Positions 1-11,477 of a stretch of DNA of 64,000 nt are shown here, in pieces. A program made the position numbers and the translations under genes. Origin of the DNA: Sequoia sempervirens (lineage: Eukaryota; Streptophyta; Pinopsida; Cupressales; Cupressaceae); the NCBI GenBank assembly GCA_007258455.2, contig VDFB02373365.1, positions 218,669,765-218,733,764 on the forward strand. The letters run 5' to 3'. How positions within the stretch are numbered: position 1 is the first letter of the stretch; each line of letters begins with the position of its first letter. The notes beneath the pieces were generated by a model. It saw nothing but the letters and a program-made list of their open reading frames with translations, was not told where the DNA came from and searched no databases.

Positions 1-429
1 TTAAAATAAAAAATGATAGAAAAATATGTAATGCCCTAAAAACTTTATTAAGATAAACCACAACAAATGGGATAATTTTTATATTAAAATTAAAAATTAT
101 TTATATTGCCTAAGTGAAAGTTCAATGAGCACCTTGAATGCTAGGTGTTGATGTTGAAGGCCTATCATTAACCTATTCAACATCCAAAGTGAGATAATAA
201 TACCATTCATATAAGGCTCAACTATTCACATGTAATATTTATAATTATTTACTAGTTATATACCTCTACACTTGAAATGATCATGTAATAGAAGGTGTAG
301 GACCATTGCAAGTAGAGTGAACATTGTGACCCCAAAATTTAATTTAATAATTATACTAAGTTAATATAAGATTTTACAATAAAATTTAATAAATTGAATT
401 AAATAAAGTTGTTGACATTTACCTGACTA
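1..429. other. AT-rich sequence without a recognisable gene
   Basis: This stretch is AT-rich with short homopolymer runs. I see no sustained reading frame, LTR end, primer-binding site or tandem repeat. It lies directly downstream of the minus-strand coding-like relic that follows, so it may be non-coding flank of that relic. Confidence 0.5.
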
Positions 430-1219
430 TCAAAGTTGAATGTTTCACTCAATAGAGCTTCTATCATGATCATCTAATATATTGTAAATGTATCTTAGGC
501 ACATGCATCCTATCCTTAGGATCATAAACATAGAAAGACCCACAAGACTAACATACATGAGGTGGAGCATGACATTTGGAAGACTCACCTGCATCACCCT
601 TTACTAGAGGCCTAGTATGCTCTAAATTTTCTCTAGCTAGCAGCATTAGTACTTGGTTTGGGTCATGTTGTGCCACCACTTTTTCTTGTGTAAATCCCCC
701 ACCTCTACCTTAGAACTCCCTCATGTCAAAGTAATATGGGATTTGATTGAGGACAAACTCAAAATATAGTTTCCACAAAAAATATCATGGTATTAGATAG
801 TTAATGCATGGAGAATGGTCAAAAACCATCCACTACCTTTCCCAAAAATATTATTTATCCCTTGGTGGCAGAAACAATGGGTAGGGAACCTCTTGCATAC
901 ATTGTGTAAGGTTCTATTGGTTCGTGGGTCGATGAAGAGTGCACACAAGTCATTTAAAAAAAAAATGTTTAACGTGTTCATATGATAATTTGTCTATGTA
1001 AAATTATTTTTGGTGTTTCCTCTTGTCAAACCAACTATTTATTTTCCCACTAACTAGTTCTACATGAGATACAATGGATTGCAATGGTTCAACAAGGGTT
1101 GTCCTATGTATTTTTTTTCTTAAATGATCTTTCAACCTTGCAATTAACTCCTCAATTTCTTTTCTATTGTTTTTAATTTTCCCTAATTTGTTAAATGTTG
1201 TGTTCCTAGAGGATGTCAA
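430..1219 (-). pseudogene. Unassigned degenerate coding-like region
   Basis: Read on the minus strand, this region gives consecutive protein-like segments separated by stops and frame changes. The first (about 1219-1004) is charged and rich in Lys, Arg and Glu. The second (981-793) contains CKRFPTHCFCHQGINNIFGK. The third (about 750-480) contains YYFDMREF, then GRGGGFTQEKVVAQHDPNQ, then a Cys-rich piece with SCGSFYVYDPKDRMHVPKIH. The amino-acid mix looks more like former protein than random AT-rich translation. Near 433 the minus strand reads CAG followed by GTAAAT, which would suit a splice donor, so this could be a decayed exon. I do not recognise the family. A host gene fragment, a transposase relic or an unfamiliar retrotransposon ORF are all possible. 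Confidence 0.3.
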
Positions 1220-1990
1220 GGAGTTGTAGGAGTTTTTTGTTGTGGATATTATTTAGGAGGGTTTTCATGAAAAATTGAATTGGTATTTTAAACATTTGGT
1301 GGTGAATTATCAACTCCTAAAAAATAAACAAATCTCAATTGAAAACTAATTCAATCTACCTATTTAATCCAAATTTGACACTAAAAAACTAAAAATACTT
1401 ACTTTTTTATGTCCCTAACATATTTGCAACATTTTGGTGGTGATTTGGTAGAGCATTAGATGAAAAATGAGATTTTTAATAACATGAGTGTTCTTGAAAA
1501 GAGGAATAGGCTTTGGGTTTTCATAGAAAATGGAGAGAAAAATGTGTGAGTTGATTTTTACAATTGAAAATAAGCATAACACAAGTGTGTCATAATACAC
1601 TTGTGTTATGCTCTCATGGGGGCCAAAAAGTGGGGTGGCCACTTTTTAGTCCCCCATCTTGGTACAGATGCGCTTGTAGCAACATTATTCTAATTAGGCT
1701 TCTTCAACCCAATATTATTGTAATATTAAAATGGTACATAATTGTAGTGTAGAAAATTCTATACCTTAACAATTCTACATTATGTTTTGTCCCCCTAATT
1801 TATTGTACTTAATTAAGCTTCTAATTTTCCAAATTATGCATTCCAAAGCCTACTTTTTTGAAGGATTTCAAGCATTAAATAAATATAACCAATTGTTATT
1901 TTCCTCTCGACTAGGTGTGTAATGGAAATTTGGTCCAAGACCCAAATTCAAATATGTTGTTGGCTTTATTTTGATGTCTGAAATTCAAAT
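1220..1990. other. AT-rich non-coding sequence upstream of element L
   Basis: No supported gene is present. The short open frames near 1415-1752 overlap on opposite strands and have low-complexity, membrane-like translations typical of AT-rich DNA. The one clear structure is the perfect inverted repeat at 1573-1612. Confidence 0.45.
1573..1612. repeat. Perfect inverted repeat (16-base arms, 8-base loop)
   Basis: The left arm contains GCATAACACAAGTGT and the right arm its exact reverse complement ACACTTGTGTTATGC. One further A-T pair extends each arm to 16 bases around the loop GTCATAAT. It would form a stable hairpin in single-stranded DNA or RNA. No gene end lies next to it, so a terminator role is not supported. 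It may be a remnant of a small inverted-repeat element. Confidence 0.85.
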
Positions 1991-2885
1991 ATGAATTGTT
2001 GGATTTTGGAATCTAATTTTTGGGAAATTTGATAAAAACCTATCAATACTTAGTATTTTTACCCTTTGAAATCTGAAACACACTGTCTAATATTCATGAG
2101 CGGAAACTATTTTCAAGAGAAAGTAAAGAGCAACATTTCAAAGCATTATAGAAGCAATTCAAGATCCAACATCATATAAATTTTAATGTGTGTTAATGTT
2201 CATGTCTTGTGAAGGCTAACATATTTTTTTAGGTCTCCAAAGCATTCAAGTATTCAAGCAACCAAGAACCAAACTCTTGAAGAGATGTGTTTGACTTCAG
2301 CCCTTCAAGGTAGCCATTGAAGGGTGGTGAGTTGTAGAACATTTTGATTTCACTGTTCCTTCCTTTCCATTATCATTTATCATTCACATTTTTTTGGAAG
2401 AATGAAGGAGACCTTTAGTTTGTTGTCTTTCTTTTCATTGATTCCAACATTGTTTTATGTATGATTATCTGCTCATCTGGTAAACTATGTTCATGCTACA
2501 CTATTCTGGTAATTTGGTCTAGAATCTCTCTGAAGTGTATGTCGGCTCATCCAATCTTGATATGTTTTTTAACAGTCATAGATATAGTTGTGATCGAGGA
2601 ATCAAAAATTTTAGTTGAACAGGTTGAAAGATTTAAATGTCATAAGTTTGGCTTATAGTTTTGTTGTGTTTCTCTTTCGACCGACTTAAGGTGCAGATTT
2701 CATGAAGGATTATTTTTTAGGTCCAGACTGACCTAAATTATGTCTTTCATTTTTAGTTTTGAGTGCCAAAGAAGCTTTGTTTTGTGACCAACAAGATATT
2801 TAGAATTATGTATTCTTACATCCAACTAGGCTAACCTAATTGATCTATGAACCTTGTATATATGGAATATATTTTTATTGAGCAT

Positions 2886-2886
<1 letters not shown>

Positions 2887-2918
<32 letters not shown>
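2887..2918. repeat. (CA)16 microsatellite
   Basis: Sixteen uninterrupted CA units lie in the LTR of L, followed by TATATTT. An uninterrupted array in an otherwise decayed LTR suggests recent slippage growth. Confidence 0.97.
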
Positions 2919-2923
<5 letters not shown>

Positions 2924-2962
2924 TTGAGATATACATAGATGTATGATTTTTGAGAGAAAGAT

Positions 2963-2980
2963 AGAGAGAGAGAGAGAGAG
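2963..2980. repeat. (AG)9 microsatellite
   Basis: Nine AG units, 45 bases after the CA array and within the same LTR. A shorter impure AG stretch (GAGAGAAAGATAG) precedes it. Confidence 0.95.
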
Positions 2981-3478
2981 AAATGAAAAAAATTAATGAT
3001 GCGAGGTATGTGATGAAGTGATATAGTCATTAATGATATTTTTTGTACACCTACAATCTAGTGCAGGAATTTCCATCTTTCAAAGCTTAATTGGAATTGT
3101 AATCAAAACTTAGAAGGTGTATTTACTTTAGTTCGCATATTTGGAAGTGAGCCGTATATTTATGTATTCTAGTGATAAGCCATATCTCTTGTACTCTGGA
3201 TGTGATCCTTTCAAGGAAAATGTGTCCTCACAGTGTGCCATGTAATATTTTGTAACCGATTATAATATATTGTGAGTTAATCCTCATTGTGGTTTTTTCC
3301 ACTCTGGGTATTCCATGTAAAAATCCAAGTGTCTATCCATTGTGTGATGTTATCTTCATTTTCATATTTTTACTTACTTTTGGAGCAAGATACATTTTAA
3401 TAATTGGATGGTTAGCAATCAATTAGTTTGGTAGAATATTGATTCACCCCCCTCTCAGTATTATCTGTGTTCAATAAT

Positions 3479-3490
3479 TGGTATCAGAGC
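3479..3490 (+). promoter_or_regulatory. Primer-binding site of element L (initiator Met-tRNA)
   Basis: The sequence is TGGTATCAGAGC, the perfect complement of the 3' end of plant initiator-Met tRNA. It would prime minus-strand DNA synthesis. It follows the LTR terminal CA by five bases (ATAAT), which fixes the LTR end and the plus orientation of L. Confidence 0.92.
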
Positions 3491-3544
3491 TTGGTTCCTT
3501 TTGAGAAGCTTAACAACTTAAGGAAGATATTGAAGTTTGAACAC

Positions 3545-4620
3545 ATGACTAATAAAAATTATCTTGTTCCTTTAGAAGAGATCTCTGCAACTAAGGAAGT
3601 TCATGTTGCTCTTAAATATTTGGACAACAGTGAAGATAATAAAGAATCTCTGAAGGAAAACCTGAAAGAAGCTAAAGAATGTATTAGAAAGATAAGAGAA
3701 CAAATCAAGAAATTCAAAGAAAGGAATAGAGAAGTCAATAATCAATTGAATAGGGCTAATGAAGATATCACTGGACTAAACTTGCAAGTAGAAGAAAAGA
3801 AAATATTTTAAGAATGTTAGAAAAAAGAAATCTAGAGCAAAATTCGTGAATGCACAAAGCTTGAACAAGAAGTGGTGACACTAAGATATGATTTAGTGAA
3901 GGAAAAATATCATGAGGATAAATTCAAAGAAAGTACCACAAAGCTTGGTGAATTGATTGCATTTTAGAAACCATCTAAAGATAAAGGCAATCTAAGACTT
4001 GAAGAAGGAAAAATTTCAAAGGAAAATTAGGTTCCCAATGAAATGAACAATTAGAGGAAGACTCAAGGTACCCATCTTTTAATGGAATTTATTTTGCATG
4101 TAGTAAATTTGGTCATAGGGTGGAAAAATGTAGAAGTAGAATGAACTAGAATATAATGAATCAAAACATTCTTTACTGGGCAATGCTTTGCTTGCAATAA
4201 GTTTTGGGATATAACTACAAAGTGTAGAGTTTGGGAAATGATGAATAGATTCAATATTGGTAGAATGACTCAATATTTTCAAGGCTATTGCTATGTATGA
4301 TTTTATTTTGGACATAAAGCTAATTAGTGTAGATCAAGGATAAACCCAAATCAGTTTAGTCAGAAACAAGTTGTGTGCTACACCTGCAATAAACCAAGAT
4401 ACATTTCCAAGTTTTGTAGAAGCAAAATTGAGAAGAAAGCTAATCCATAACAAAAGAAAAAACCTATGAATAGAGTGGATCCTAATGAAGTAAGAAAATA
4501 AATGAAAAATATTAAGAATAAAAAGGAATAACCCAAGAATAAGGATGAATAAAATGCATCTGCATCTGCACTTGGTGCAAATACTTCTTCAAAGAACTAA
4601 ACCCAACAATGGTTTTAGGG
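3545..4620 (+). pseudogene. Element L gag fragment: coiled coil plus four decayed zinc knuckles
   Basis: From the ATG at 3545 the frame is open to 3811 and encodes a Lys/Glu-rich segment with heptad character, probably a coiled coil. After several stops come four CCHC-like knuckles at about 4090-4140, 4184-4225, 4289-4330 and 4376-4417. Each has lost a zinc ligand or more: the first Cys is Tyr in the first, His is Asp in the second, the second Cys is a stop in the third, and His is Tyr in the fourth. Spacing CX2CX4HX4C is kept. Some plant copia gag proteins carry several knuckles. The usual N-terminal UBN2-type gag domain is absent, because the coiled coil begins right after the PBS. L is therefore already an internally deleted derivative. 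It is not functional. Confidence 0.6.
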
Positions 4621-5057
4621 GGAGCAATAATTGAGAGATCTAATAAACTCTTGATACAAGAAGTGTAAAGTAGTGAACGCAAGGATATATGGTGTAAAGC
4701 ATTATTCTAAAGACATTGAAGAAATTTTTGATGGAAAGTATCAAAATCTGAAGAATTGTGGAGCATCTTAGGGTTTATAGTGTATCCTACAAAGTGTCTA
4801 TCAACTTTTTAAATTTGGAGTGCATTTAATGCAAAATTAGGGAACATTTTGTAAGATAGAAAGTAAAGAAACTAAGTTGAATTAAATCACATTTACAAAT
4901 TGGAAGAAGTAGAGCGAGCTAAAGAAATTTGAAAAAAGATTCTAAGAAGTTGGCATAAAACCCTAGTTTTTGACAAAGCTTGAGAAGGTATTTACTGTTA
5001 TCTAAGCTTTGTGAATTTTAAATTGAAGCATCTCTATAAGTAACTTGAGGAAAATAA
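4621..5057. other. Spacer between gag relic and long unknown frame in element L
   Basis: The stretch is AT-rich with no reading frame longer than a few dozen codons. It is probably the decayed remainder of the gag-to-ORF linker, because the next clear start codon is at 5058. Confidence 0.4.
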
Positions 5058-7652
5058 ATGGCTACTCCTACTATTATGGAAGTTTTTGAGAGACCCCGAC
5101 CCAAATTTAGGAGGTATTCTTTGAAATTCTTTGAAATGGATTCCTTGGGTGCATTCTCTCACATTCCTATTAATTTCTTACCCACTGAATACACTAGAAT
5201 ATACATTCATGGTAAGTTGGAATAATTTAACCATCAAGAACTTAGGGATTTATGGACAAAATAATTAACAGGAGATGATCATTCTATAAAACTTAAATAT
5301 GAAAACCTAGTATGGAAGAAGTTGGATGCCTAGAATTGGTTCCCTAAATTTTCAAATAAAATGGACTCTAAATTTGTTAGGATGACAGTAAGTAGGGTGC
5401 ATGATAAATTTGTGTGGAAAAGTGAAGCCAAGTTAGTTACCAAGGAGGTGTTACAAGATGTAACTGGTCTTTGTGCCACTGAACCCTTTCTAGTACTAAA
5501 AGCTATGAAAAATGATGTAGTAATGAAGCTAATTGGGGCCACATTTGATGGAAGAGCTTTAACTAATAAACCTATAGAAAACCCAGCTATGATGTATGTT
5601 TCCATCATGATTTGACATAAAATATATTTCACCAATCGAGGGAATTTTGTGTCTTCCACAATAATTCATACTACATACGAAATGATAGTAAATGCAAGAG
5701 ACTATGATCTGTGTTAGTTTCTTCAACAACTTATGGAAAATTTGAGCCTGATCAATACAATGAAACACTCCATTAAGTTTGGGACATTGGTAGTTTTTCT
5801 ACTATTTTAGTTTTTGAGGGAGTTACCTAGAAGGAAAAACATCATATGGGATCACAATATGCTAGTTTCTCATCAAATTCTTGAGCACATGCACAGTCTT
5901 GGAGACTTTAGATCACATAACAATGCACTAACTATATTCTTTATAGTTTTCGAGAATGATACGCATGAAAGAGAAAGGATTCCTAGAAGCTTGGTGAAAA
6001 AGTATTGAAAGGACATAACCTTTCTTGTAAGTACTAGTGAATGAACCATGGAAGTAGTTGAACCAAGAACTCTCTAGATAGAAACATTGGGATATGAGAT
6101 AGATGAAGAAATTGCTAAGAGGTTTATTGAAATATTGCTAAGTAGTCCAATGCACCCCTCTCTACCCTGACATGGAACATATGAGGAAAAAGCTAAGGAA
6201 GTGCATTTAGAGACTTCTACATCCCATAGAGAAAAAAAAGTTAGAAAGAATGTTGAGGCATTCTTCCAAGGGCCATTCACTAAAGAAGACATTGATGAAT
6301 TGAAGGAAGCCCTTGATGAGAGGAATTCCAGGTCAACTGAACTACCCTTTGGACCTAGGAAATCTAAAAGGATATCCTTTGCTACTGCACCTACTTCTAG
6401 TGTTGTTGTAATAGAGAAAGGAAAGAAGAAAGAACATAGTACTTTGGCATTAGTTGATGTACCTACCTCCACTGGACCTAGTACACATGATTTTAAAAGG
6501 AAGAACATACTCCCTTTTGCACCATCTATTACTCATAGAAAAATAGGAGTAAAGAAAAAGTCAAAAAGGAAGAGAAACATGAGTGATGATATTTAGGAAG
6601 AAATTGATCTTGGATTACAAGAAGAGCAATAGTTGAAAAAGAAAAAAAGAACAAGAACCTCTACCAATAATAAAGAAGCAAAAAATAGAGTCAATATCTC
6701 TAGATATGAAGAGATAGAGGAAGAAGAATCTTTCAGAATTTATGTGCATGAAAAGAAGAATGAAGAAGACACATATGATTTGGTAAGTAATAGACCATCT
6801 TTAAATATAGGTGCCTTGGTAAATAATATGATAGATGTTAAAGATCTTATGTTGACTGCCCAATTATATGATGAAGTAAATGATGAAGATAAAAAAAAAA
6901 TTATTAATGCTTTTATTCACCACATTGTTATTTTCAATGTGAGTATGGAGGTAATCTAGAAGAAAGTGACTCATAATATCTGGAAAGTGTTAGTACAAAG
7001 AAGGTAAGAGGCTATAAATGATGAAGACAAGATGAAAAATGAGGCCTTGGTTTCTTATGGATCCTCTTTATCTCAAGAAGAGGCAACTAATTTGTTCAGA
7101 TAATGTTCTACTCTATTTAGAGTCAAACAAAGAGTCAACATGCTTATGAATAAGGAGATAGATAGTATGGAAAGAGGAAGAAGAGAAACCCAAGACATAA
7201 TCAAAAGTTTGGAAATAAATTATGGGACAAGAACTAGTTCTTCATCCCATATAGCTTAGGCATGGGAGCATGTTACAATCATAGAAGTAGTAGATCTTCC
7301 AATCTTGGAAAGTGCTGGTGAGATACATGAGGTTTTAGAGACTCCTGCCCCTCCAAGTGACACATAGGATACCACAAGAAAATAGTCTGAAGAACAACAC
7401 AAGGAAGATACCAGTAATGTACCTGAAAAACATCATGAATCCACTAGAAACAATGGCTCGAGAAGAGTAAAGATGAAGGTGAAGGGATCAAGGAAAAAAA
7501 GGAGAAAAAAAAGGGAAGAAATCCTCAAAAGAAGAAAAAGAAAAGGAAGAAGAAAAGGAAGAATAAAAGGAAGAGGAGAAAGAAGAAGAAATAAAGGAAG
7601 CCAATCGGCCTGAATGAAATAAAGAAGAGAATCCCAAAGGTGTTGAGCCACC
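5058..7652 (+). pseudogene. Long unknown ORF of element L, cut by the G1 insertion
   Basis: From the ATG at 5058 (context AATAAATGGCT) protein-like sequence runs in one frame for about 635 codons, to 6959, and probably further. It is broken by in-frame stops, yet the open segments at 5361, 5814, 6201 and 6633 all keep the same frame. The N-terminal part (MATPTIMEVFERPRPKFRRY, later DSKFVRMTVSRVHDKFVW) looks globular. The middle (6201-6960) is Lys/Glu-rich. The end (7460-7600) is almost pure Lys/Arg/Glu, like a nucleic-acid-binding or nuclear-targeting tail. The frame runs into the LTR of G1 at 7653, so its 3' end is displaced. I do not recognise the family. It could be an extra ORF carried by the retrotransposon or a captured host gene. 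Decay by nonsense rather than indels suggests slow base substitution. Confidence 0.45.
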
Positions 7653-9371
7653 TGATGGAACCCCTAAAATTTTCTATGTTCCATCTCCAAAATCTTGCTT
7701 AGTTCTAAAGACTTTAGGTTTGTCCCTTGACACTATATAAGGGTTTTAGTTTACTTAGGTTTTATTTGTAAAACCCTTTTATTTGTATCATCAAAAAGGT
7801 TTTATTTCTTTGTTGACCCCTTGCATTGGTTCTCAGTCCTTTAAGTCATGACTTATTCCATCAAAACCTGTTAAGTGATTGGCCCTCTGGTCTTGTTTTA
7901 CCAGTTGACATATGTTGGGCCATTATTTTAATTTTTCCTAAGTTGGGAAAAATATTTCCCACTGTGAAGCCTTAAGTCTTTTATGTCGTGGGTATGGTCT
8001 TGTTGACCTATTCAGGTCCCTTTTAAAAGATTAATAGTTTTTTACATGTGTAGATATAAGGACCCCTGACTATCATTTGATTGATGTAGATAATCACCAC
8101 TATTCCCTGTGCACCCATTCTATTTTGATTCTGATTATTTTATTCATATGGGCTCATGAGTGAAGGCCATGTGTCTTGAATGATTGGTGGGCCTGACGTC
8201 TTTGATAAGGCATGCAACTGGTTGTTGAAGAAAATCAACAATGGGAGATAAATTAGGTGGCCGCATCTAGACCATTGCCTACATGCCTAGTTTTTTTCCT
8301 TTCTTATTAAAATAATCACATGTGCTAGCCAACAGTTACCACGTGTCATCTCTAATGATAGGCCCAATGGTTTCAAATGGTTAGAATTGTTGAGTTTTCA
8401 AATGATCCAATGGTCGATAGCAGGTGATGTGGATTAATCTTGATTGCTCCCTGCTATCCCATGTTGGTCTCACCTTTCCTATCAAACTCCCAACGGGGAA
8501 GTGGGAATCTACTACATGGAGTGATCCAGAGAACATGGAAGCATTGCAACATGGGAAAATATTTAATTAAATATTTCAATATAGAGCATGGGAAATAAAG
8601 TGTGTTTTACTAATGCAGATATATTACATGTGCTTGAAGATCTTTTAAATTTGAGCTATGGATTTTGTATGAAGGATAAAGTTGTGGGTAACTAAGAAGT
8701 GTGTATGAAGAAGCTGAGAGATCTAATCTCAACCTCTCCCCATTTTCCCATTGATGAAAGTTGCACATGAGTTATGACTCATGGGGGTGAGGGGAAAAGG
8801 ACATGTGGATCAGGGCTATAGCGACAAAGAGATGGTGGAGCTCGTGTACTACTAACAAGTGGTTCCATGCAGCCTATTGTCATTTGGTAAGTATTGCGAC
8901 TATGTACAGTTGGATCTTTCATAATAAGCTAGTCAATTTGGGTCGTCGATCAATTAACACCCGAAAAGGATCAATGGATGGTATTCAAAACTCAATTGAG
9001 GGCAATTGAGCCATTCTAGTTCACGTGAGCGAGCCTTAATAACTAAAAGGACATTGAGCTACCAAAGTACGAAGCTACATAATCATTAATGTTTGTCTTA
9101 AAGACATAATTCAGTATTGAAAAATATACTTGATACACTCAAGGAGCTCATCCTATGGTCTCTCAACATTTTTTGACATCAGAACTAGGATTGTAACCCT
9201 GTGAAGAAAACTAGTAAGTGAATTATTTTCCTATTTCTAACATTATTGATAGGTTGTGGTTTCTCAAGCTTGAGTTTGTTAGGGTTTTCTTGGTTTAGCA
9301 TTTTTAAGGTTTGATGCTCATAAAGAAGAATTTATTAATTTTGCATTTGCATAATTTGTGTCAAACCCTCA
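7653..9371 (+). repeat. 5' LTR of G1
   Basis: About 1.72 kb, starting TGATGGAACCCC and ending ...AAACCCTCA (TG...CA). It is homologous along its whole length with 34334-36048, at roughly 85-90% identity by eye. Short open frames inside it are incidental. I see no standard tRNA-complementary PBS directly after it. Confidence 0.8.
7734..7741 (+). promoter_or_regulatory. Candidate TATA box of the G1 5' LTR
   Basis: TATATAAG sits about 80 bases into the LTR and is preserved as the same sequence and position in the other copy (34416-34423). Conservation between diverged LTRs supports a core promoter, although a position so near the LTR start would give a very short U3. Confidence 0.5.
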
Positions 9372-9761
9372 TAAAAGTCGTAGGCATTGTTTAGATAAAC
9401 TAGAAACCCTACCTTACATTACCTCTTATGTTATGGATCCTAAAGTAAAAGTGTCTTCATCTATAGGGGAAGCTTCTTCTCCCTAAAGACATTTAAATAA
9501 AGACCCCATGGATCAGTTACCACCCTCAACCAGTGAAAAACCTAAAGGCCAAATGATTCCCAGAGGTCTACAAGTAGCAAAGGGTATATTTGATAGGAGC
9601 TTCTCTATCAGGGTTGCCAAATTACCTTATACTAGATGGGAATTGTTTTATAGTTGGTTCAGGAATAGAAATATGGGTGTCCCAGTAGGAAACCCTTGGA
9701 ACTATGACCTAGGAAAGTTGATTGTGCCAAATGTCTATATGGATGTTGAATTTCTTAAGGC

Positions 9762-9766
9762 AATAG
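9762..9766. repeat. Target-site duplication AATAG, left of C1
   Basis: AATAG here and again at 13392-13396 flank C1 exactly. The G2 copy, which lacks C1, reads GAAATAGCTACTAAT across this site (about 56178), confirming the empty site. Confidence 0.9.
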
Positions 9767-10122
9767 TGTAGAAGTTGAAAAACCAGCTTCACAGTCCCCA
9801 AGAACACCTACAAGAAATCACCTATCACATGCAAATATATTCAGAACAAAAAACAACAGAAGTTCTATAAACCCTCAGAGCCAATGTGTGCAAGCAAAAA
9901 TCAGCATTATTGATTATTGAATGAATTGTTTTACAAATAATACAAAATCCTTCAAAAAGGAAATGATGCAATCAAGCAGGAAAAAACAACTCTAATCTTA
10001 TCTTGAGCAAAAGACAACTCAATAAGATAAGATAAGAATTAAATGATAATTATCCTAGGAAATAAATAATTACCTAAGTAAACTTATCCTAAAGTGTAAT
10101 TAACTAATTAATTACACCAACA
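9767..10122 (-). repeat. C1 left LTR (3' LTR in element orientation)
   Basis: 356 bases, starting TGTAGAAGTTG and ending ACACCAACA on the plus strand, so TG...CA on both strands. It matches 13036-13391 base for base except for about 14 substitutions and no length change. Confidence 0.95.
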
Positions 10123-10131
10123 CCCCCCCAT
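10123..10131 (-). promoter_or_regulatory. Polypurine tract of C1
   Basis: On the minus strand the sequence just before the LTR reads TTATGGGGGGG. A G-run touching the 3' LTR is the normal primer for plus-strand synthesis, and it agrees with the minus orientation. Confidence 0.8.
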
Positions 10132-10436
10132 AAGTGCAGCTTAGGGAGAAGAAAATTATTATGCAAATATGAGTCCCAACAACAAGGCCTAATCAGGTAT
10201 TAATTTACAAATGCAATGCAAACTAAATCAAACAAGGTAAAGGAGAAAACCACATGGGAACAAAACTCCTCCCCAAAATAGAATGCAATAAACTAAGTGA
10301 TGAAAGATAGAGGACTCCATAAGACCCCCCAAGGATACCATCCATCACAAAGATACATAAATGAATTCCCCCATAAGAGGAAGAAAGAGACCACAAATCC
10401 CCCCGGAATGAAGTAACTCCAAAAGAAGTGAAGAAA

Positions 10437-11477
10437 CTACATCTCCAGAAAGAAGTAAGAGGGAAGAGGCTGAATGAAAGAAATCTCTGAAGGTGGAATA
10501 GGTGCAGCCCAAGATGTCTCCATAGAAGCAAGTGTGACCTCAACCAATGAAGAAGCCAAAGTAGGTGAAGACTCAATAGAAACCTCCAAAGATGTATGAT
10601 CAACTGGATCCTGCTGCAATGAAATAGAAGAAGCAATAGGAGGTGGAGGAGAGGGAATGGAAGGCTCAAGAACACCAATGTTCAAGAAGCCAAATCTCTC
10701 CTCTGAATCATGATGCACACTCAAAGTGTGAGGAACAGTTGTAGGAACAAAAGCACCACCAGTAGCAAAATCAATGAAAGAATACAACTGAGATGAGTGA
10801 TCCACTATCCCAGTAGCAATAACTACTCTACTCTCCAAGTCTCTAATGATAACCGAATTAGGTGTGAACTCCATAGATATCCCATTTCCCCCATGTGTTA
10901 TCTGATAGATGGAAATAAGGTTATTTTTCAAGTGATGGACACACAAGACATCCTGAAAGGAGTGATCCCCCAAAAAAATAGATCCCCTCCCTATAACACT
11001 CATGTAAGTGTTGTTTCCCATCAAAATGGGAGACATAGTGTAAGGCTCCAAGGAAGTGAACATAGTCTGTGAAGAAGCCATATGATGAGATGCTCCTGAA
11101 TCTAGAAGCCATCTCCCTGATCCAATACCTAAAGAAGCACAAAGAGCATGTCCCTTCATATCTGATGAAGTATGAAAACTAGTTGTGCCTATGTTATGCT
11201 GCTCTAAAGAAGAAGAATGAGGAGAAGAAGATGACACAGCCATCCTAGAAGGCAAATCAATCTGATGTTTCTGAAGAAGATGTTCCAGCTCATCAATGTC
11301 CTTCTTGTAACAATTATGTTATGCATGTCCTTCCCTCTTGTAATATGCACATTTAGACTTCTCCTTCCTAAATGATTTCCCCTTAGAAGAGGAGGATGAA
11401 TCTGAGGACTCCTTTTTCTGCTCATGAGGTTTGGAATCCTTTTGTTTTTGTTTCTTTCCTTTTCTTGTAGAAGCCTT
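10437..11477 (-). pseudogene. C1 gag C-terminus, copia protease and truncated pol start
   Basis: This is in the same frame as the gag at 12137 and separated from it by a stop at 11478. It begins with a Lys/Ser-rich linker and a decayed knuckle (about 11349-11308) in which the second Cys is Tyr and a stop follows His. From 11255 the frame is open for 272 codons. It contains WLLDSGASHHM, the DSG catalytic motif and flanks of copia aspartic protease, then VLCVHHLKNNLISIYQIT, the usual end of the protease domain, and a pre-integrase-like stretch. After about residue 150 it turns into Pro/Ser-rich sequence not matching integrase and ends at 10437. The protease active site looks intact. The abrupt end, close to the polypurine tract, is the non-autonomous signature. 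Confidence 0.75.

Larger units (their letters stand above)
1991..3473 (+). repeat. LTR of copia-type element L (3' boundary clear, 5' boundary estimated)
   Basis: The right boundary is well marked. The sequence ends in ...GTGTTCA, followed by a 5-base spacer and a PBS. Just before the end is the motif CACCCCCCTCTCAG, which also occurs at the LTR ends of copia element K (57458 and 62393), so this is a related LTR. The left boundary is a guess: TGTTGGATTTTGG near 1998 resembles the start of K's 3' LTR (TGTTGGATTTTGTGG). No partner LTR is present in the window, as expected if the rest of L lies beyond the G elements. Confidence 0.5.

Noticed and set aside
3467..3544. Upstream start for the L gag frame (MFNNWYQSLVPFEK)
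   Set aside because: This part is the LTR end, spacer and primer-binding site read as protein. The ATG at 3545 is the first plausible start.
7433..7651. Leu/Phe-rich membrane-like minus-strand frame
   Set aside because: It is the antisense of the Lys/Arg/Glu-rich tail of the long L ORF.
7643..7652. Extending the G LTR upstream because GAGCCAC precedes both copies
   Set aside because: Only about seven bases match and the sequence diverges immediately before them. One side is the L ORF and the other the integrase tail, so chance similarity is likely.
10223..10678. Leu/His-rich minus-strand frame of 151 codons
   Set aside because: It overlaps the C1 protease frame in another reading frame and has no family motif. 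The DSG-containing frame is the real one.
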